Positions 37,024 to 45,894 of a DNA stretch of 64,000 bases are shown here, one piece after another (positions within the stretch are counted from its first letter, which is position 1; each line of letters begins with the position of its first letter). The stretch spans positions 2,728,001-2,792,000 of the forward strand of contig CAWIMS010000005.1 of the NCBI GenBank assembly GCA_963837285.1, read 5' to 3'. The notes under the pieces are model-generated. The model saw nothing but the letters and a program-made list of their open reading frames with translations. It made no database searches and had not been told where the DNA came from. Origin of the DNA: Planosporangium sp963837285 (GTDB lineage Bacteria > Actinomycetota > Actinomycetes > Mycobacteriales > Micromonosporaceae). The position numbers were made by a program, and so were the translations under genes.

Positions 37024-37944
37024 TCAGGGCTTGAGCACGATCTTGCCGTGGGTGTGCCGGCGTTCCAGTTCGCGGTACGCGTCGCGCACCTCGTCCAGCG
37101 GGTACACCCGGGCGATCGGTACCTCGAGGACACCCTTGTCGACCAGGGCGGCCAGTTCGGCCAGCACCTCGGGGCTGGCGCCGACCGCGTTCCCGTCGGT
37201 CTTCACGCCGTGCCGCTGCGCGGCCGCGAAGTCGGTGATCGTGTCGATCCGGTCCGGCCGCACACCCAACTCCAGCGCGAGGTCCACGTACCCGCCGCCG
37301 AAGGTGTCGACGAACGCGTCGACCCGGCCGCCCGACGCGGCGCGGATCCGGTCGGCGACGCCCGGCCCGTAGCTGACCGGGGTCGCCCCGTGCCCGGCGA
37401 GCCACCCGTGGTTGGGCTCGCTGGCCAGGCCGATCACCGTCGCCCCGGCCTGCTTGGCGAGCTGTACCGCGATCGAGCCGACCCCGCCGGCCGCGGCCGA
37501 CACGACCAGGGTGTCCCCGGCATCGAGCGACACCGCGCGGACCGCGGCGTACGCCGTCGTGCCGACCACGTACAGCGAACCGGCCACCTCCCAGGGCACG
37601 CCGCTCGGCCGGTGGGTGAGGTGCTCCTGCTCGACGAGGACGTACTCGGCCTGGCTCGCGCGGTCGTCCGTGTACCCGATGACCTCGTCACCCACGGCGA
37701 CCCGGTCGACCCCCGGGCCGACCTCGGCGACGACGCCGGCCAGGTCGCTACCCTGCCCGGACGGGAACGTCGCCGGCCACCAATCGCGGAAGCGCCCCTC
37801 CCGGATGCTCGCCTCGCCCGGGTTGATGGCCGCCGCCTTCACCTCGACCAGGACCTGCCCGGCCCCGGGCACCGGCCGGGCCACCTCAGCGACGTGCAGG
37901 ACGTCGATCCCGCCGTACTCATCGAACCTGACCGCCTTCGGCAT
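37024..37944 (-). CDS. NADP-dependent zinc-free alcohol/quinone oxidoreductase (MDR)
   Basis: A 306-residue medium-chain dehydrogenase of the quinone oxidoreductase type. A GroES-like N-terminus (GQGSDLAGVVAEVGPGVD) is followed by the Rossmann motif AAAGGVGSIAVQLAKQAG near residue 155. The cysteine pattern of structural and catalytic zinc is absent. It probably reduces quinones or enones with NADPH. ATG 37944 has no strong ribosome site. A degraded XRE gene lies upstream on the other strand and may once have regulated it. Confidence 0.88.
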   Translation of the reverse strand: MPKAVRFDEYGGIDVLHVAEVARPVPGAGQVLVEVKAAAINPGEASIREGRFRDWWPATFPSGQGSDLAGVVAEVGPGVDRVAVGDEVIGYTDDRASQAEYVLVEQEHLTHRPSGVPWEVAGSLYVVGTTAYAAVRAVSLDAGDTLVVSAAAGGVGSIAVQLAKQAGATVIGLASEPNHGWLAGHGATPVSYGPGVADRIRAASGGRVDAFVDTFGGGYVDLALELGVRPDRIDTITDFAAAQRHGVKTDGNAVGASPEVLAELAALVDKGVLEVPIARVYPLDEVRDAYRELERRHTHGKIVLKP

Positions 37945-38087
37945 GGTCTACCCCCTTCTGTTTCCGGGTCCAGACTGCCGCAGCGTGCGGCGGTGAGTAA
38001 CGGATCATCCTGGCTAGGATAGGCAGTCCTAGGCTGCGGGCCGGCGCCCGGGGTGATGATGGGAGCCATGGACCGCCGCGAGCCGGT

Positions 38088-38632
38088 ATGTCCGTCGACT
38101 ACCTGATGCGGCTCGAACAGGCCCGCAGCCCGCAGCCGTCGACGCAGCTCCTCGGCGCGCTCGCGCACGCGCTGCGCCTCGACGACGACGAGCGCGATCA
38201 TCTGTACGTGCTGGCGGGACACCGGCCACCCGCCGGCCGGTTCGCCGGCAACCATGTCCGCCCCGGCCGAGGCTGCGCGCCGCGTACCCGGAGGACGAGC
38301 ACGACCACTACAGCCACGTCCACGTGGCCGACCTGCGGGCCGCCGTCGCCCGCCGGGCCGGCGACCCGGCGGCCACCGGGCTGGTCAACCGGCTGCGGGC
38401 CAGCAGCACCGAGTTCGCCGAGCTGTGGGACCGGCACGAGGTGGCCGTGCGGCGGCGCAGCCGGATCAGGGTCCAGCACCCGACGGTCGGGCTGATCGAG
38501 CTCGACTACGAGACGCTGCTGACCCCGTCGGAGGACCAGCGCCTGGTCGTGTTCACCGCGCCGCCCGGCACGTCCAATGTGGACTATCTGGAGCTGCTCC
38601 GCGTCGTCGGCCAGGAGACCTTCACCGGTTAG
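38088..38632 (+). pseudogene. Broken XRE regulator of the MmyB-like type
   Basis: Two pieces of one gene are visible in different frames. The first (38088 to about 38255) is the end of an XRE helix-turn-helix (MSVDYLMRLEQARSPQPST, LAHALRLDDDERDHLYVLAG). The second (about 38265-38632, a different frame) is the end of the MmyB-like ligand domain (LRASSTEFAELWDRHEVAV, HPTVGLIELDYETLL). The start of the HTH and about 100 residues between the pieces are missing, so deletion and frameshift have inactivated it. It probably once controlled the divergent oxidoreductase gene. Confidence 0.75.
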
Positions 38633-38653
38633 CCGGCCCGATGGCCCGGCTTC

Positions 38654-39505
38654 TCAAGCCGTTACGGCGGCGACCTCGGCCGGGGTCAGCTTGATCGCCG
38701 CGGCGGCGACGTTGTCCTCCAGGTGGGACACCGACCCGGTGCCGGGGATCGGCAGGATCTGCGGCGACCGGGCCAGCATCCAGGCGAGCACGATCTGTCG
38801 CGGGGACGCGTCGTGGTGCTGCGCCAGCTCCTGTATCACCCGGTTGCTGTCGAGATTCTGGATCGGCGCCCACGGCAGGAAGACCAACTGCTCCTGCTCG
38901 CACAGGTCGACCAGCGACTCGGAGCGGCGGTCGTCGACGTTGTACCGGTTCTGGATCGACACGATCGGCGTCAACCGCTGCGCCACCCGGAGCTGCCGCT
39001 CGCTGACGTTGGACAGCCCGATGTGCCGGATCTTGCCCTGCTCCTTGAGCATGACCAGCGCGCCGATCGAGTCCTCCAGCGGCACCGCGTGGTCCGGCCG
39101 GTGGAACTGGTACAGCGGAATCTGGTCGAGCTTGAGCCGCCGCAGGCTGCCCTCGCACGCCGCGATCAGGTGCTCGGGCCGCCCGTTCTCGGTCCACTCG
39201 TACGGACCGGGTCGCTCCAGCCCACCCTTGGTGGCGATCACGAGATCGTCCGGGTACGGGTGCAGCGTCTCGCCGATCAGCTCCTCGCTCACGTCCGGCC
39301 CGTATGAGTCGGCGGTGTCGATGAAGTTGATCCCCAGCTCGACCGCCCGGCGCAGCACCGCCATCGCCTCGTCGCGGTCGGCGGGCTGACCCCAGATGCC
39401 CTCGCCGGTGATCCGCATGGCGCCCAGCCCGAGGCGGTTGACCGTCAGGTCACCACCCACGTCGATCGTGCCGGCGGCAGCAGCGGTAAAACTCGCCTGA
39501 GACAT
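38654..39505 (-). CDS. Aldo/keto reductase
   Basis: A 283-residue AKR barrel protein. The catalytic Asp and Tyr are in NFIDTADSYGPD, Lys in VIATKGG and His in YQFHRPDH; the C-terminal NADPH-binding IPGTGSVSHLEDNV is present. Such enzymes reduce aldehydes or ketones of unknown identity. Monocistronic, from ATG 39505. Confidence 0.92.
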   Translation of the reverse strand: MSQASFTAAAAGTIDVGGDLTVNRLGLGAMRITGEGIWGQPADRDEAMAVLRRAVELGINFIDTADSYGPDVSEELIGETLHPYPDDLVIATKGGLERPGPYEWTENGRPEHLIAACEGSLRRLKLDQIPLYQFHRPDHAVPLEDSIGALVMLKEQGKIRHIGLSNVSERQLRVAQRLTPIVSIQNRYNVDDRRSESLVDLCEQEQLVFLPWAPIQNLDSNRVIQELAQHHDASPRQIVLAWMLARSPQILPIPGTGSVSHLEDNVAAAAIKLTPAEVAAVTA

Positions 39506-39590
39506 CGGAACTCCCTCGACCCGGAGCGGTCCTCGATTACGAGCCAGTCGACGCTTGAGACTACCCGCACGGGTCCGAGCTATGCCTCGC

Positions 39591-39619
39591 CGCCGCGGCC
39601 GCTTCGCGTGGCCGCGGCG
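39591..39619 (-). terminator. GC-rich hairpin
   Basis: Perfect 10-bp arms (CGCCGCGGCC and GGCCGCGGCG) with a 9-nt loop, about 60 bp beyond the end of the HAF-repeat gene on the minus strand and upstream of the aldo/keto reductase gene. Confidence 0.55.
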
Positions 39620-39677
39620 GGTGGCCGGTCACCCCGACGGTGGCCGGTCCCCCCAACCACCCCGTCCGGTCGGTCCG

Positions 39678-40151
39678 CTACCGCCAGAGCACCGCGCTGC
39701 TCTGCTTCGTGCCGACAATCCAGCCTCGATTGTTGATCGCTTGCACGCTGGTGTCGGAGCCACTGAGCTCGATGAGCGCGCCTCGGCGCAGGAGCACCTG
39801 GCTACCGCCGACCACCCCGATGATCTCACCACGGTCGTTGATGTCCTTGGCGTACACGTACCCGCCGGGGACGCTCGGCCAGTCGAGTTCGGTCATCACC
39901 TCGTGGCGCCAGACGACCGGTCGTGCCAGGTCGGTCGCGGTACTGCTGAAGCCGACAATCTCGCATCGGTTGTCTACGGCGTTGGCTTCGCTGTTGTTGC
40001 CGCCGATGACGCCCAGATCGGTGAGCACTCCGCGCCGCCACAGCACAGCATGTGGCGGCGCGCCGATGCCGGTTGTGCCATCACCAACGATGTCGCCCGG
40101 CAAGACGTGCGACAGCCATGAGTCCTCCCCAGGATTCCTGAGCGGTCCCAC
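39678..40151 (-). CDS. HAF-repeat protein, probably truncated
   Basis: A 157-residue protein made of HAF-type repeats: HAVLWRRGVLTDLGVIGGNN, then VVWRHEVMTELD and INDRGEIIGVVGG, ending AVLWR. HAF-repeat proteins are usually secreted and several hundred residues long. Here there is no signal peptide and only about four repeats, so it is likely a remnant or a 5'-truncated gene. The start is uncertain. Confidence 0.55.
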   Translation of the reverse strand: MGPLRNPGEDSWLSHVLPGDIVGDGTTGIGAPPHAVLWRRGVLTDLGVIGGNNSEANAVDNRCEIVGFSSTATDLARPVVWRHEVMTELDWPSVPGGYVYAKDINDRGEIIGVVGGSQVLLRRGALIELSGSDTSVQAINNRGWIVGTKQSSAVLWR

Positions 40152-40219
40152 CGGACCGCGAAGCGGGCGCAGTCAATCCGATTGCCTGCCGCCACGGGGG
40201 TACGGTGTTGATCAGCTGG

Positions 40220-40855
40220 TCAGCGGCGGACCGCGCGCAGCACGGCGTCGCGGACCGTGATCTGCTGCCCGTCCGGGTCGAGGGTCCGGCGCTCGGGCGT
40301 GGTGGCGGAGATCGTCTCCCACTCGTCCGGGTCGAGCGTCGCGGCGACCTGGTCGGCGGTGAACATGAGGTCGGGGCGGTGCGGACGGTGCGCCGAGGTC
40401 TCCAGGTCGGAGTGGTGGTGCCCGACGATGAGGAGGGTCCCGCCGGGCTGGACCGCTGCGGCCAGCCTGCGGTGCAGCGACGACAGTACCGGCTGCGGCA
40501 GCTGCATGAAGTGCGCCGACACCAGGTCGTACCGCCGAGGTGCCGGGTCCCAGGACATGACGTCGCCGCGCTCCCAGGTGATCCGGGCGGCGATCTCGTC
40601 GCCGGCCTCAGCGGCGTGCCGGGCGGCCCGATCGAGCGCCACGGCCGAGATGTCGACCCCGGTGACCTGCCAGCCCTTGGTCGCGAGCCAGATCGCGTCG
40701 GCGCCTTCGCCGCTGCCGACGTCCAACGCGGTACCCGGGGCGAGGTCGCCGGCGGTGGCCACCAGATGCGGATTGGCGTTGCCACTCCAGATCGCCCGGG
40801 CCGAACCGTAGCGCTCGTCCCAGTACTCCTGAGTGAACATGTGCTCCATGGTCAC
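40220..40855 (-). CDS. Class I SAM-dependent methyltransferase
   Basis: A 211-residue Rossmann methyltransferase, with motif I ALDVGSGEGADAIWLA near residue 45 and the acidic VTGVDIS following. The start GTG 40855 overlaps the stop of the upstream reductase gene (GTGA), so the two are co-translated; ATG 40849 is possible. Its N-terminal WDERYGSARAIWSGNANPHL resembles TehB/thiol methyltransferase-like proteins. With a thioredoxin-reductase-like partner a role in detoxifying metalloids or thiols is possible but inferred. Confidence 0.88.
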   Translation of the reverse strand: MTMEHMFTQEYWDERYGSARAIWSGNANPHLVATAGDLAPGTALDVGSGEGADAIWLATKGWQVTGVDISAVALDRAARHAAEAGDEIAARITWERGDVMSWDPAPRRYDLVSAHFMQLPQPVLSSLHRRLAAAVQPGGTLLIVGHHHSDLETSAHRPHRPDLMFTADQVAATLDPDEWETISATTPERRTLDPDGQQITVRDAVLRAVRR

Positions 40856-41805
40856 ACCCGCTCAACTGCCGCGACGGCGCGGCGGGCGTCCTCGGCGACC
40901 AGGTCACCGTTGATCGCGATAGCCGCGGACGCGCCTTCGGCGGCGGCGACCACGACCTGCGCCGAGAGGTTGGTGACGTTGCCCGCGACCCAGACCCCGG
41001 GAGCCTCCGTCAGCCCGGTCGGATCGGCGGCGATGTGCTCGCCGATGCCCAATTCGTGAGCGGCGGGACGCAGCCCGAGGGTGGTCAGGACTCCGGAGGC
41101 GGCGACGAACCGGGGCCCGACCGCCACCACCTGGCGAGGGACGACCGTACCGTCGACCAGCCGTACCCCGGCGATGCGGTCGTCGACCACGTCGAGGCGC
41201 TCAACGAGACCCGGGACGACCTGGATGCCCCGGGCGGCCAACTGCTCTGCCTGCTCGTCGGCGAGCGCCGGCGCGGTGTGGAGAAACAGCACGACATCCG
41301 ATGTCAGCTGCCGGAACAGCAGGGCGTGGTGGACGGCCAGCGGCCCGGTACCGAGGATGCCGATGGCCTGATCGCGGACCTCCCAACCGTGGCAGTACGG
41401 GCAGTGCACGACATCCCGGCCCCACCGCTCCCGCACCCCGGGGATGTCGGGAAGTTCGTCGACCAGTCCGGTGGTCACCAGCAACCGGCGGCCGGTGACG
41501 AGCCGGCCGTCGGCCAGGGTCACCTCGAATCCGTCCGCGATGCGGCGCGCGGACCGGGCCTCACCGTGCCACACGGTCCCGCCGTACTTCTCGACCTCCC
41601 CGCGGCCGATCTCAAGCAGCTCGGCCGGCTTGATGTCGTCGCGGGTCAGGAACCCGTGCACTCCCGTGGCCGGGGCGTTGCGCGGCGAGCCGGCGTCCAC
41701 CACGACCACGCTGCGTCGAGCCCGTCCCAGTATCACCGCCGCGCTCAGGCCGGCGGCGCCGCCTCCGATCACCGCGACATCGAACCGCTGTACCTCGGTC
41801 ACCAC
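40852..41805 (-). CDS. Thioredoxin reductase-like NAD(P)/FAD oxidoreductase
   Basis: A 317-residue flavoprotein from GTG 41805 with GGAGG about 5 nt upstream. FAD-binding IGGGAAGLSAAVIL lies at the N-terminus and the redox pair CPYC is in VVHCPYCHGWEVRD. The second nucleotide-binding ILGTGPLAVHHA and C-terminal GNVTNLSAQVVVAAAEG follow. The domain order is that of thioredoxin reductases, but no thioredoxin gene is near. It forms an operon with the methyltransferase and is divergent from an XRE-cupin regulator that likely controls it. Confidence 0.85.
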   Translation of the reverse strand: MVTEVQRFDVAVIGGGAAGLSAAVILGRARRSVVVVDAGSPRNAPATGVHGFLTRDDIKPAELLEIGRGEVEKYGGTVWHGEARSARRIADGFEVTLADGRLVTGRRLLVTTGLVDELPDIPGVRERWGRDVVHCPYCHGWEVRDQAIGILGTGPLAVHHALLFRQLTSDVVLFLHTAPALADEQAEQLAARGIQVVPGLVERLDVVDDRIAGVRLVDGTVVPRQVVAVGPRFVAASGVLTTLGLRPAAHELGIGEHIAADPTGLTEAPGVWVAGNVTNLSAQVVVAAAEGASAAIAINGDLVAEDARRAVAAVERV

Positions 41806-41845
41806 GACCACCTCCGCGACCCACGATGCGACCACGGGTTCGAGC

Positions 41846-41875
41846 TGGCAAACTTTGTTGCTGTTATGGCAAACT
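41846..41875. promoter_or_regulatory. TGGCAAACT direct repeats in the divergent gap
   Basis: Two exact 9-bp repeats (41846-41854 and 41867-41875), 21 bp apart (two helical turns), fill the 76-bp gap between the reductase start and the XRE-cupin start. This is a good candidate operator for the XRE-cupin protein, which would then autoregulate. Confidence 0.5.
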
Positions 41876-41881
41876 CGACCG

Positions 41882-42475
41882 GTGGACGACAACCTGGACG
41901 ACCTGCTGGCAGCGGTCGGACCCCGGCTGCGGGCGCTGCGCCGGCAGCGCGAGACCACCCTGACCGACCTCTCCACGACCACCGGCATCTCGGTGTCCAC
42001 CCTGTCCCGGCTGGAGTCCGGCCAGCGCCGCCCCACTCTGGAGCTGCTGCTGCCGCTGGCCCGCGCGTACGGAGTGCCGATCGACGAACTGGTGGGCGCG
42101 CCGCCGACCGGCGACCCGCGCATCCACCTGCGCCCGATCGCCCGCGACAGGATGACCGTGGTGCCGCTCACCCGCCGCGCCGGCGGCTTGCAGGCATACA
42201 AGCTGATCATCCCGGCCAGCCCGCAGCGGTCCACTCCCGATCTGAAGACCCACGAAGGGTACGATTGGATTTATGTCCTCAATGGACGGTTGCGGCTGAT
42301 CCTCGCCGACCGGGACCTCATTCTCACCCCCGGCGAGGCGGCCGAATTCGACACCCGGGTGCCGCACTGGTTCGCCAGTGCGGACAGCTCGACGGTCGAG
42401 ATCCTCAGCCTCTTCGGCCGGCAGGGTGAACGCGCGCACCTGCGCGCCAGGTCCACCTCGCCGGATCAGGATTAG
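41882..42475 (+). CDS. XRE-cupin transcriptional regulator
   Basis: A 197-residue protein from GTG 41882, apparently with a very short or no leader. The helix-turn-helix (RALRRQRETTLTDLSTTTGI, STLSRLESGQRRPTLE) covers residues 18-70 and a cupin domain (HEGYDWIYVLNGRLRLILAD, PGEAAEFDTRVPHWF) covers 115-185. XRE-cupin regulators sense small metabolites through the barrel. Divergence from the reductase-methyltransferase operon indicates local control. Confidence 0.9.
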   Translation: MDDNLDDLLAAVGPRLRALRRQRETTLTDLSTTTGISVSTLSRLESGQRRPTLELLLPLARAYGVPIDELVGAPPTGDPRIHLRPIARDRMTVVPLTRRAGGLQAYKLIIPASPQRSTPDLKTHEGYDWIYVLNGRLRLILADRDLILTPGEAAEFDTRVPHWFASADSSTVEILSLFGRQGERAHLRARSTSPDQD

Positions 42476-42681
42476 GACGATCGGTACGCCAGCAGCACCA
42501 CGCCGGAGCGGTAGGTTCGCGAGTCGACCAGCGACAGGCCGGCCCGCACCGAGTCGTCGAACAGGCGGCGGCCGTGCCCTTGCATGGCCGGGTACACGAA
42601 CAACCGGTACTCGTCGACCAGGCCGGTGGGCAGCAGCGACCGGACGAGGCTCGCGCTGCCGGTGACGACGTACTTGTCCAC
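42472..42681 (-). pseudogene. 3' remnant of a RibD_C/dihydrofolate-reductase-like gene
   Basis: The 69-residue frame matches only the C-terminal third of RibD_C-domain reductases (VVTGSASLVRSLLPTGLVDE, YPAMQGHGRRLFDD). Stop codons precede it and the N-terminal about 120 residues are absent; the break is 17-35 bp from the dispersed repeat at 42716. A complete relative is at 54223. Confidence 0.75.
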
Positions 42682-42697
42682 CTACTACAAGATCGCG

Positions 42698-42718
42698 CAT
42701 GGGTTCTTTACACCCATG
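42698..42718. terminator. CATGGGT/ACCCATG hairpin next to repeat copy 6
   Basis: A 7-bp perfect inverted repeat with a 7-nt loop (TCTTTAC), partly overlapping the left end of the dispersed repeat. With the repeat hairpin it may terminate the two-component operon. Confidence 0.4.
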
Positions 42719-42794
42719 ATCGGCACAACTTCCCGGAAACAGTGGTCTCGGCGGGCTCCGGAGGCCACAACTCCCGGGAAGTTGTGCCGATCAT
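42716..42794 (+). repeat. REPIN-like repeat copy 6
   Basis: Full element with ATGATCGG and CCGATCAT ends. The left monomer is degenerate (ACA), the right palindrome has one substitution. The TGA of the response regulator gene (complement of 42791-42793) lies inside its right end. Confidence 0.88.
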
Positions 42795-43441
42795 GGCGCC
42801 AGGCCGTGCTGGTAGGCGTACGCGACCGCCTGGGCACGATCCCGGGCGTCGATCTTGGCGAAGACCCGGTTGATGTGGCTCTTGACGGTACCTTCGCTGA
42901 TGACCAGGCGTTCGGCGATCTCGGTGTTGGACAGACCGGCGGCGATGAGCGACAGCACCTCGGCCTCGCGCCGGGTCAGCCCGTCCGGTAGCCGGGCGGA
43001 CAACTGGCTCAGGGCCGGGGGCGCGGTCGCGATGGCGTCGATGAGGTGATGCTGTACCGCTGGGTCGATCACGGCCTGGTCGTCGAGTACGCGCTGAAGG
43101 GCCTCGCGGATCTCCGTCCCGCCAGCGTCCTTGGTGAGGTACCCGCGGGCCCCGGCCCGCAGCGCGTCGAGCACCGACCGGTCGTCCGAGTACGTGGTGA
43201 GCACGACCACCTTGATGCCGGGTTCCCGGTCGCGCAGTTGGCGGGTGGCCTCGACGCCGCCGCAACGGGGCATCCGCAGGTCCATGAGGACGACGTCGGG
43301 CCGGAGGTCCCCGGCGAGCGCCACGGCCTCGGCGCCGTCGGACGCGGTACCCACAACGTCCACATCGGGCAGCAGCCCGAGCACCAGCGTCAGTCCCTCC
43401 CGGACGACGCGCTGATCGTCGGCGATGAGGACGCGGATCAT
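42791..43441 (-). CDS. NarL/LuxR-type response regulator
   Basis: A 216-residue regulator. The receiver domain has the acidic pair in LIADDQ, phospho-acceptor Asp in VVLMDLRMP near residue 54 and Lys in YLTKDAG. The LuxR helix-turn-helix is near 150-205 (LTRREAEVLSLIAAGLSNTE, EGTVKSHINRVFAKI). The upstream kinase gene overlaps its start by 4 bp (ATGA), so they are a pair. Its stop codon is contributed by the end of a dispersed repeat. Confidence 0.95.
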   Translation of the reverse strand: MIRVLIADDQRVVREGLTLVLGLLPDVDVVGTASDGAEAVALAGDLRPDVVLMDLRMPRCGGVEATRQLRDREPGIKVVVLTTYSDDRSVLDALRAGARGYLTKDAGGTEIREALQRVLDDQAVIDPAVQHHLIDAIATAPPALSQLSARLPDGLTRREAEVLSLIAAGLSNTEIAERLVISEGTVKSHINRVFAKIDARDRAQAVAYAYQHGLAP

Positions 43442-44634
43442 GCGGGGATGTCCAGCTCGACGCGGAAGCCGCCCGATGTCGTCCCGGTGGTGAGCCGACC
43501 GCCGAGCAGTTCGGCCCGTTCGCGCATGCCGGTCAGGCCGTAGCCGCCCTCCCCCGCCAGCGTCGGCCGGGAGCCGTTGGGCGTCGTGAAGTCCTCGACG
43601 GTCAGGCGGGTGACGGACGGCTCGTACGCGAGGCTCAGCTCGACCCGTTCCGGACGGGCGTGCTTGGCGATGTTGGTCAGGGCTTCCTGCGCCACCCGGT
43701 ACAACGCGAGACGGGCTTCGGAGCCGAGCTGATTCGCCTCTCCGGATACGACAAACCGGCAGGGGATGCCGTGGTCCTCCTGGAACTGCGCTGCGAGCCC
43801 GGCCAGCCGCTCCGGCCCGGGCAACTCGTCGTCGCGCAGCATCCCGATCGCCCGGCGGGCCTCATCGAGCCCGGTCCGGCCCAACTGGTGGGCCCGGTTG
43901 ACGACCTGCGGGAGTCGCGGATCGCTCGGATTCTCAGCCGCCAGCATCCTGGCTCCTTCGAGTTGCAGGAGGAGTCCGGACAGCGAATGCGCGAGCACGT
44001 CGTGCATCTCTCGGGCGAGGCGCTGCCGCTCGGCCAGCCCGGCCGCCCGGGCCTGCGCGGCGCGGCTCTGCTCCAGCTCGATCAGGAGGCGTTCGGCGAG
44101 CCGATTCGCCTCGCTGAGCCGGATGGCCAGCAGCAGCAGCCCGTAGAAGGACCCGATCATGGCGGCGTTGAGCAGCACCGACGTGATGGAGGTGTGACCA
44201 CCGGCCGTCGCGACCACGCCCAGGAGCACGAGGGTGGCCAAGGTCAGCGGGATCGACTGGTGCCGGCGCAACCGCGTCGCGAGCAGCGCCGTGCCGACAA
44301 AGATTCCGGCGATGCCGACGCCGTCGGGTTGCAGCCATATCAGCGCCGCCGAGGTGGCCAGGACCACGGCGACGAAACCGATGTGGGCGACGCCATGGCG
44401 CAAGAGCGTGGCCAGCACACCCAACCCGCCGAGGGCGAACCCACCCAGGACGATCGTGACGGCCAGGTGGCGTCCGGCGAGTCCGGGGGCCGGTTGCGTG
44501 TGGAACGCGGCCCAGATCACCACGACCATCACGAGCGGCCCCAGCGGGCGCAGCCAGCGCGCCACCGCCTCCTGCTGCGCCCGCGACGCGCTCAGTGAGG
44601 CGAGCGTCGGGGTGGTCGCGGGATCGGTGGTCAC
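43438..44634 (-). CDS. NarL-type membrane sensor histidine kinase
   Basis: A 398-residue kinase from GTG 44634. Five or six membrane segments in the first 160 residues act as the sensor. The HisKA_3 box is EMHDVLAHSLSGLLLQ near 205, and the C-terminal HATPase has EALTNIAKHA and GYGLTGMRERAELLGG. There is no extracytoplasmic loop, so it probably senses membrane state. A small four-helix membrane protein gene lies divergent and may be a target. Confidence 0.92.
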   Translation of the reverse strand: MTTDPATTPTLASLSASRAQQEAVARWLRPLGPLVMVVVIWAAFHTQPAPGLAGRHLAVTIVLGGFALGGLGVLATLLRHGVAHIGFVAVVLATSAALIWLQPDGVGIAGIFVGTALLATRLRRHQSIPLTLATLVLLGVVATAGGHTSITSVLLNAAMIGSFYGLLLLAIRLSEANRLAERLLIELEQSRAAQARAAGLAERQRLAREMHDVLAHSLSGLLLQLEGARMLAAENPSDPRLPQVVNRAHQLGRTGLDEARRAIGMLRDDELPGPERLAGLAAQFQEDHGIPCRFVVSGEANQLGSEARLALYRVAQEALTNIAKHARPERVELSLAYEPSVTRLTVEDFTTPNGSRPTLAGEGGYGLTGMRERAELLGGRLTTGTTSGGFRVELDIPA

Positions 44635-44833
44635 CTGACGAACATACGGCTGCGACCGGCCGGTCGGCACCGGGCCGGGGGTGGATCTGACGTTCTGCAA
44701 CCCCGGGTGGAGAGAACTCCAACCCTGGTTGGGTCGCCGAAGTGCTAACCCTGCGGCGATGTGTACGGGTACCTCACCGAAGCACGCTCGGAGCGTCAAT
44801 CCAACCGCTGCAAACGACCCTCCGGGAGTCACC

Positions 44834-45247
44834 ATGAACACCGTCAGTCTGGATCATCCACGCAGCCGGCGGGTTTTCCGCGTCGTGAAGCTGCTCGTCG
44901 GCGGGTATCTGGCGATCAGCGTCGTCACCCTGGTGGCCATCATCCTGATGCGCAACGACGCCAAGCTGGTGAACGCCGCCGTCTGGATACGTGGCACGAT
45001 CGTCGTCGCGAGCGCCCTGCTGATGATCAGCTTCGCCGTCCGCGCCGCCCGCGGCTCCGCCAGCGCGTACCGGCGACTGCGGATCGTCTCGGCCGCCATG
45101 GTGGTGGCCATCGCGGTCATCATCGCCATTCCCGGCACGTTTCCGGGGTGGATGAAGATGGAGCAGGCCGCATGCGCGGCACTCCTCATCGCCGTGGCCG
45201 CGATCATCAACAGCAGGCAGGTGCGATCATTGTTCGCCGCCGGCTGA
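44834..45247 (+). CDS. Small four-helix membrane protein, 137 aa
   Basis: From ATG 44834 (GGGAG 5 nt upstream). Four hydrophobic segments are visible: VVKLLVGGYLAISVVTLVAI, TIVVASALLMISFAVRA, VSAAMVVAIAVIIAIPGTF and ACAALLIAVAAIINS. I recognise no family. Its position divergent from a membrane histidine kinase operon suggests regulation by that system. Confidence 0.75.
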   Translation: MNTVSLDHPRSRRVFRVVKLLVGGYLAISVVTLVAIILMRNDAKLVNAAVWIRGTIVVASALLMISFAVRAARGSASAYRRLRIVSAAMVVAIAVIIAIPGTFPGWMKMEQAACAALLIAVAAIINSRQVRSLFAAG

Positions 45248-45276
45248 CCGTGGCCCCGGGCAGATAGCGTGGGGGC

Positions 45277-45711
45277 ATGACGACCTTGCGGGGGTTCAGC
45301 ACGATCAGCTTCTGGGCCGACGACGTACCGGCGGCCGTCGCGTGGTACACGGAGTTTCTCGGCGTGGAGGCGTACTTCACGCAGTCGGGGCCGGACGGGC
45401 GCACCGCCTACGCCGAGTTCCGCGTCGGCGACTACCAGGCCGAGTTGGGCATCGTCGACCGCGCGTACGCGCCGCCCGGCTCGGCGAGCCAGCCCGGCGG
45501 CGCGATCATGTACTGGCACGTCGACGACCTCGACGCCACCGTGGAGCGGCTGCTGTCGATGGGCGCCACGGAGTACCAGCCGATCACGCCGCGCGGTACG
45601 GAGGGATTCGTCACCGCCGCCGTGGTCGACCCGTTCGGCAACGTGCTCGGCGTCATGTACAACCCGCACTACCTCGAAATCCTCGCGGGGCTTCAGCGTG
45701 GACGTTCTTGA
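45277..45711 (+). CDS. VOC-family (glyoxalase-like) protein
   Basis: A 144-residue vicinal oxygen chelate protein with two beta-alpha-beta-beta-beta modules: ISFWADDVPAAVAWYTEFLG at the start and WHVDDLDATVERLLSMGATE, VDPFGNVLGVMYNP in the second half. Members bind a metal and act as dioxygenases, isomerases or resistance proteins. Substrate unknown. Its end runs into remnants of decayed genes. Confidence 0.85.
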   Translation: MTTLRGFSTISFWADDVPAAVAWYTEFLGVEAYFTQSGPDGRTAYAEFRVGDYQAELGIVDRAYAPPGSASQPGGAIMYWHVDDLDATVERLLSMGATEYQPITPRGTEGFVTAAVVDPFGNVLGVMYNPHYLEILAGLQRGRS

Positions 45712-45882
45712 CTTCCCGACGCCGCCGCGTGGGAGTCCTGGCTTGCCACCCACCACGGGGTACGCGCCGAGGCGTGGCTGTGGATCGCCAAGCGGCATTC
45801 CGGGATCGCCACGGCCCGCACGCCGGAAGCGCGGGCGAAGACACTGGCCCGGGCCGTCGCGCGGCTGTCGGAGCGCAGGTAG
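45699..45882 (+). pseudogene. Remnant of a YdeI-like (OmpD-associated) gene
   Basis: After a start-like VDVLDFP the frame shifts; in another frame DAAAWESWLATHHG and WLWIAKRHSG, then TPEARAKTLARAVARLSERR and a stop, match the two ends of YdeI-family proteins with the middle (about 110 residues) missing. It overlaps the end of the VOC gene. Confidence 0.6.
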
Positions 45883-45894
45883 GGACCCTCCCTC

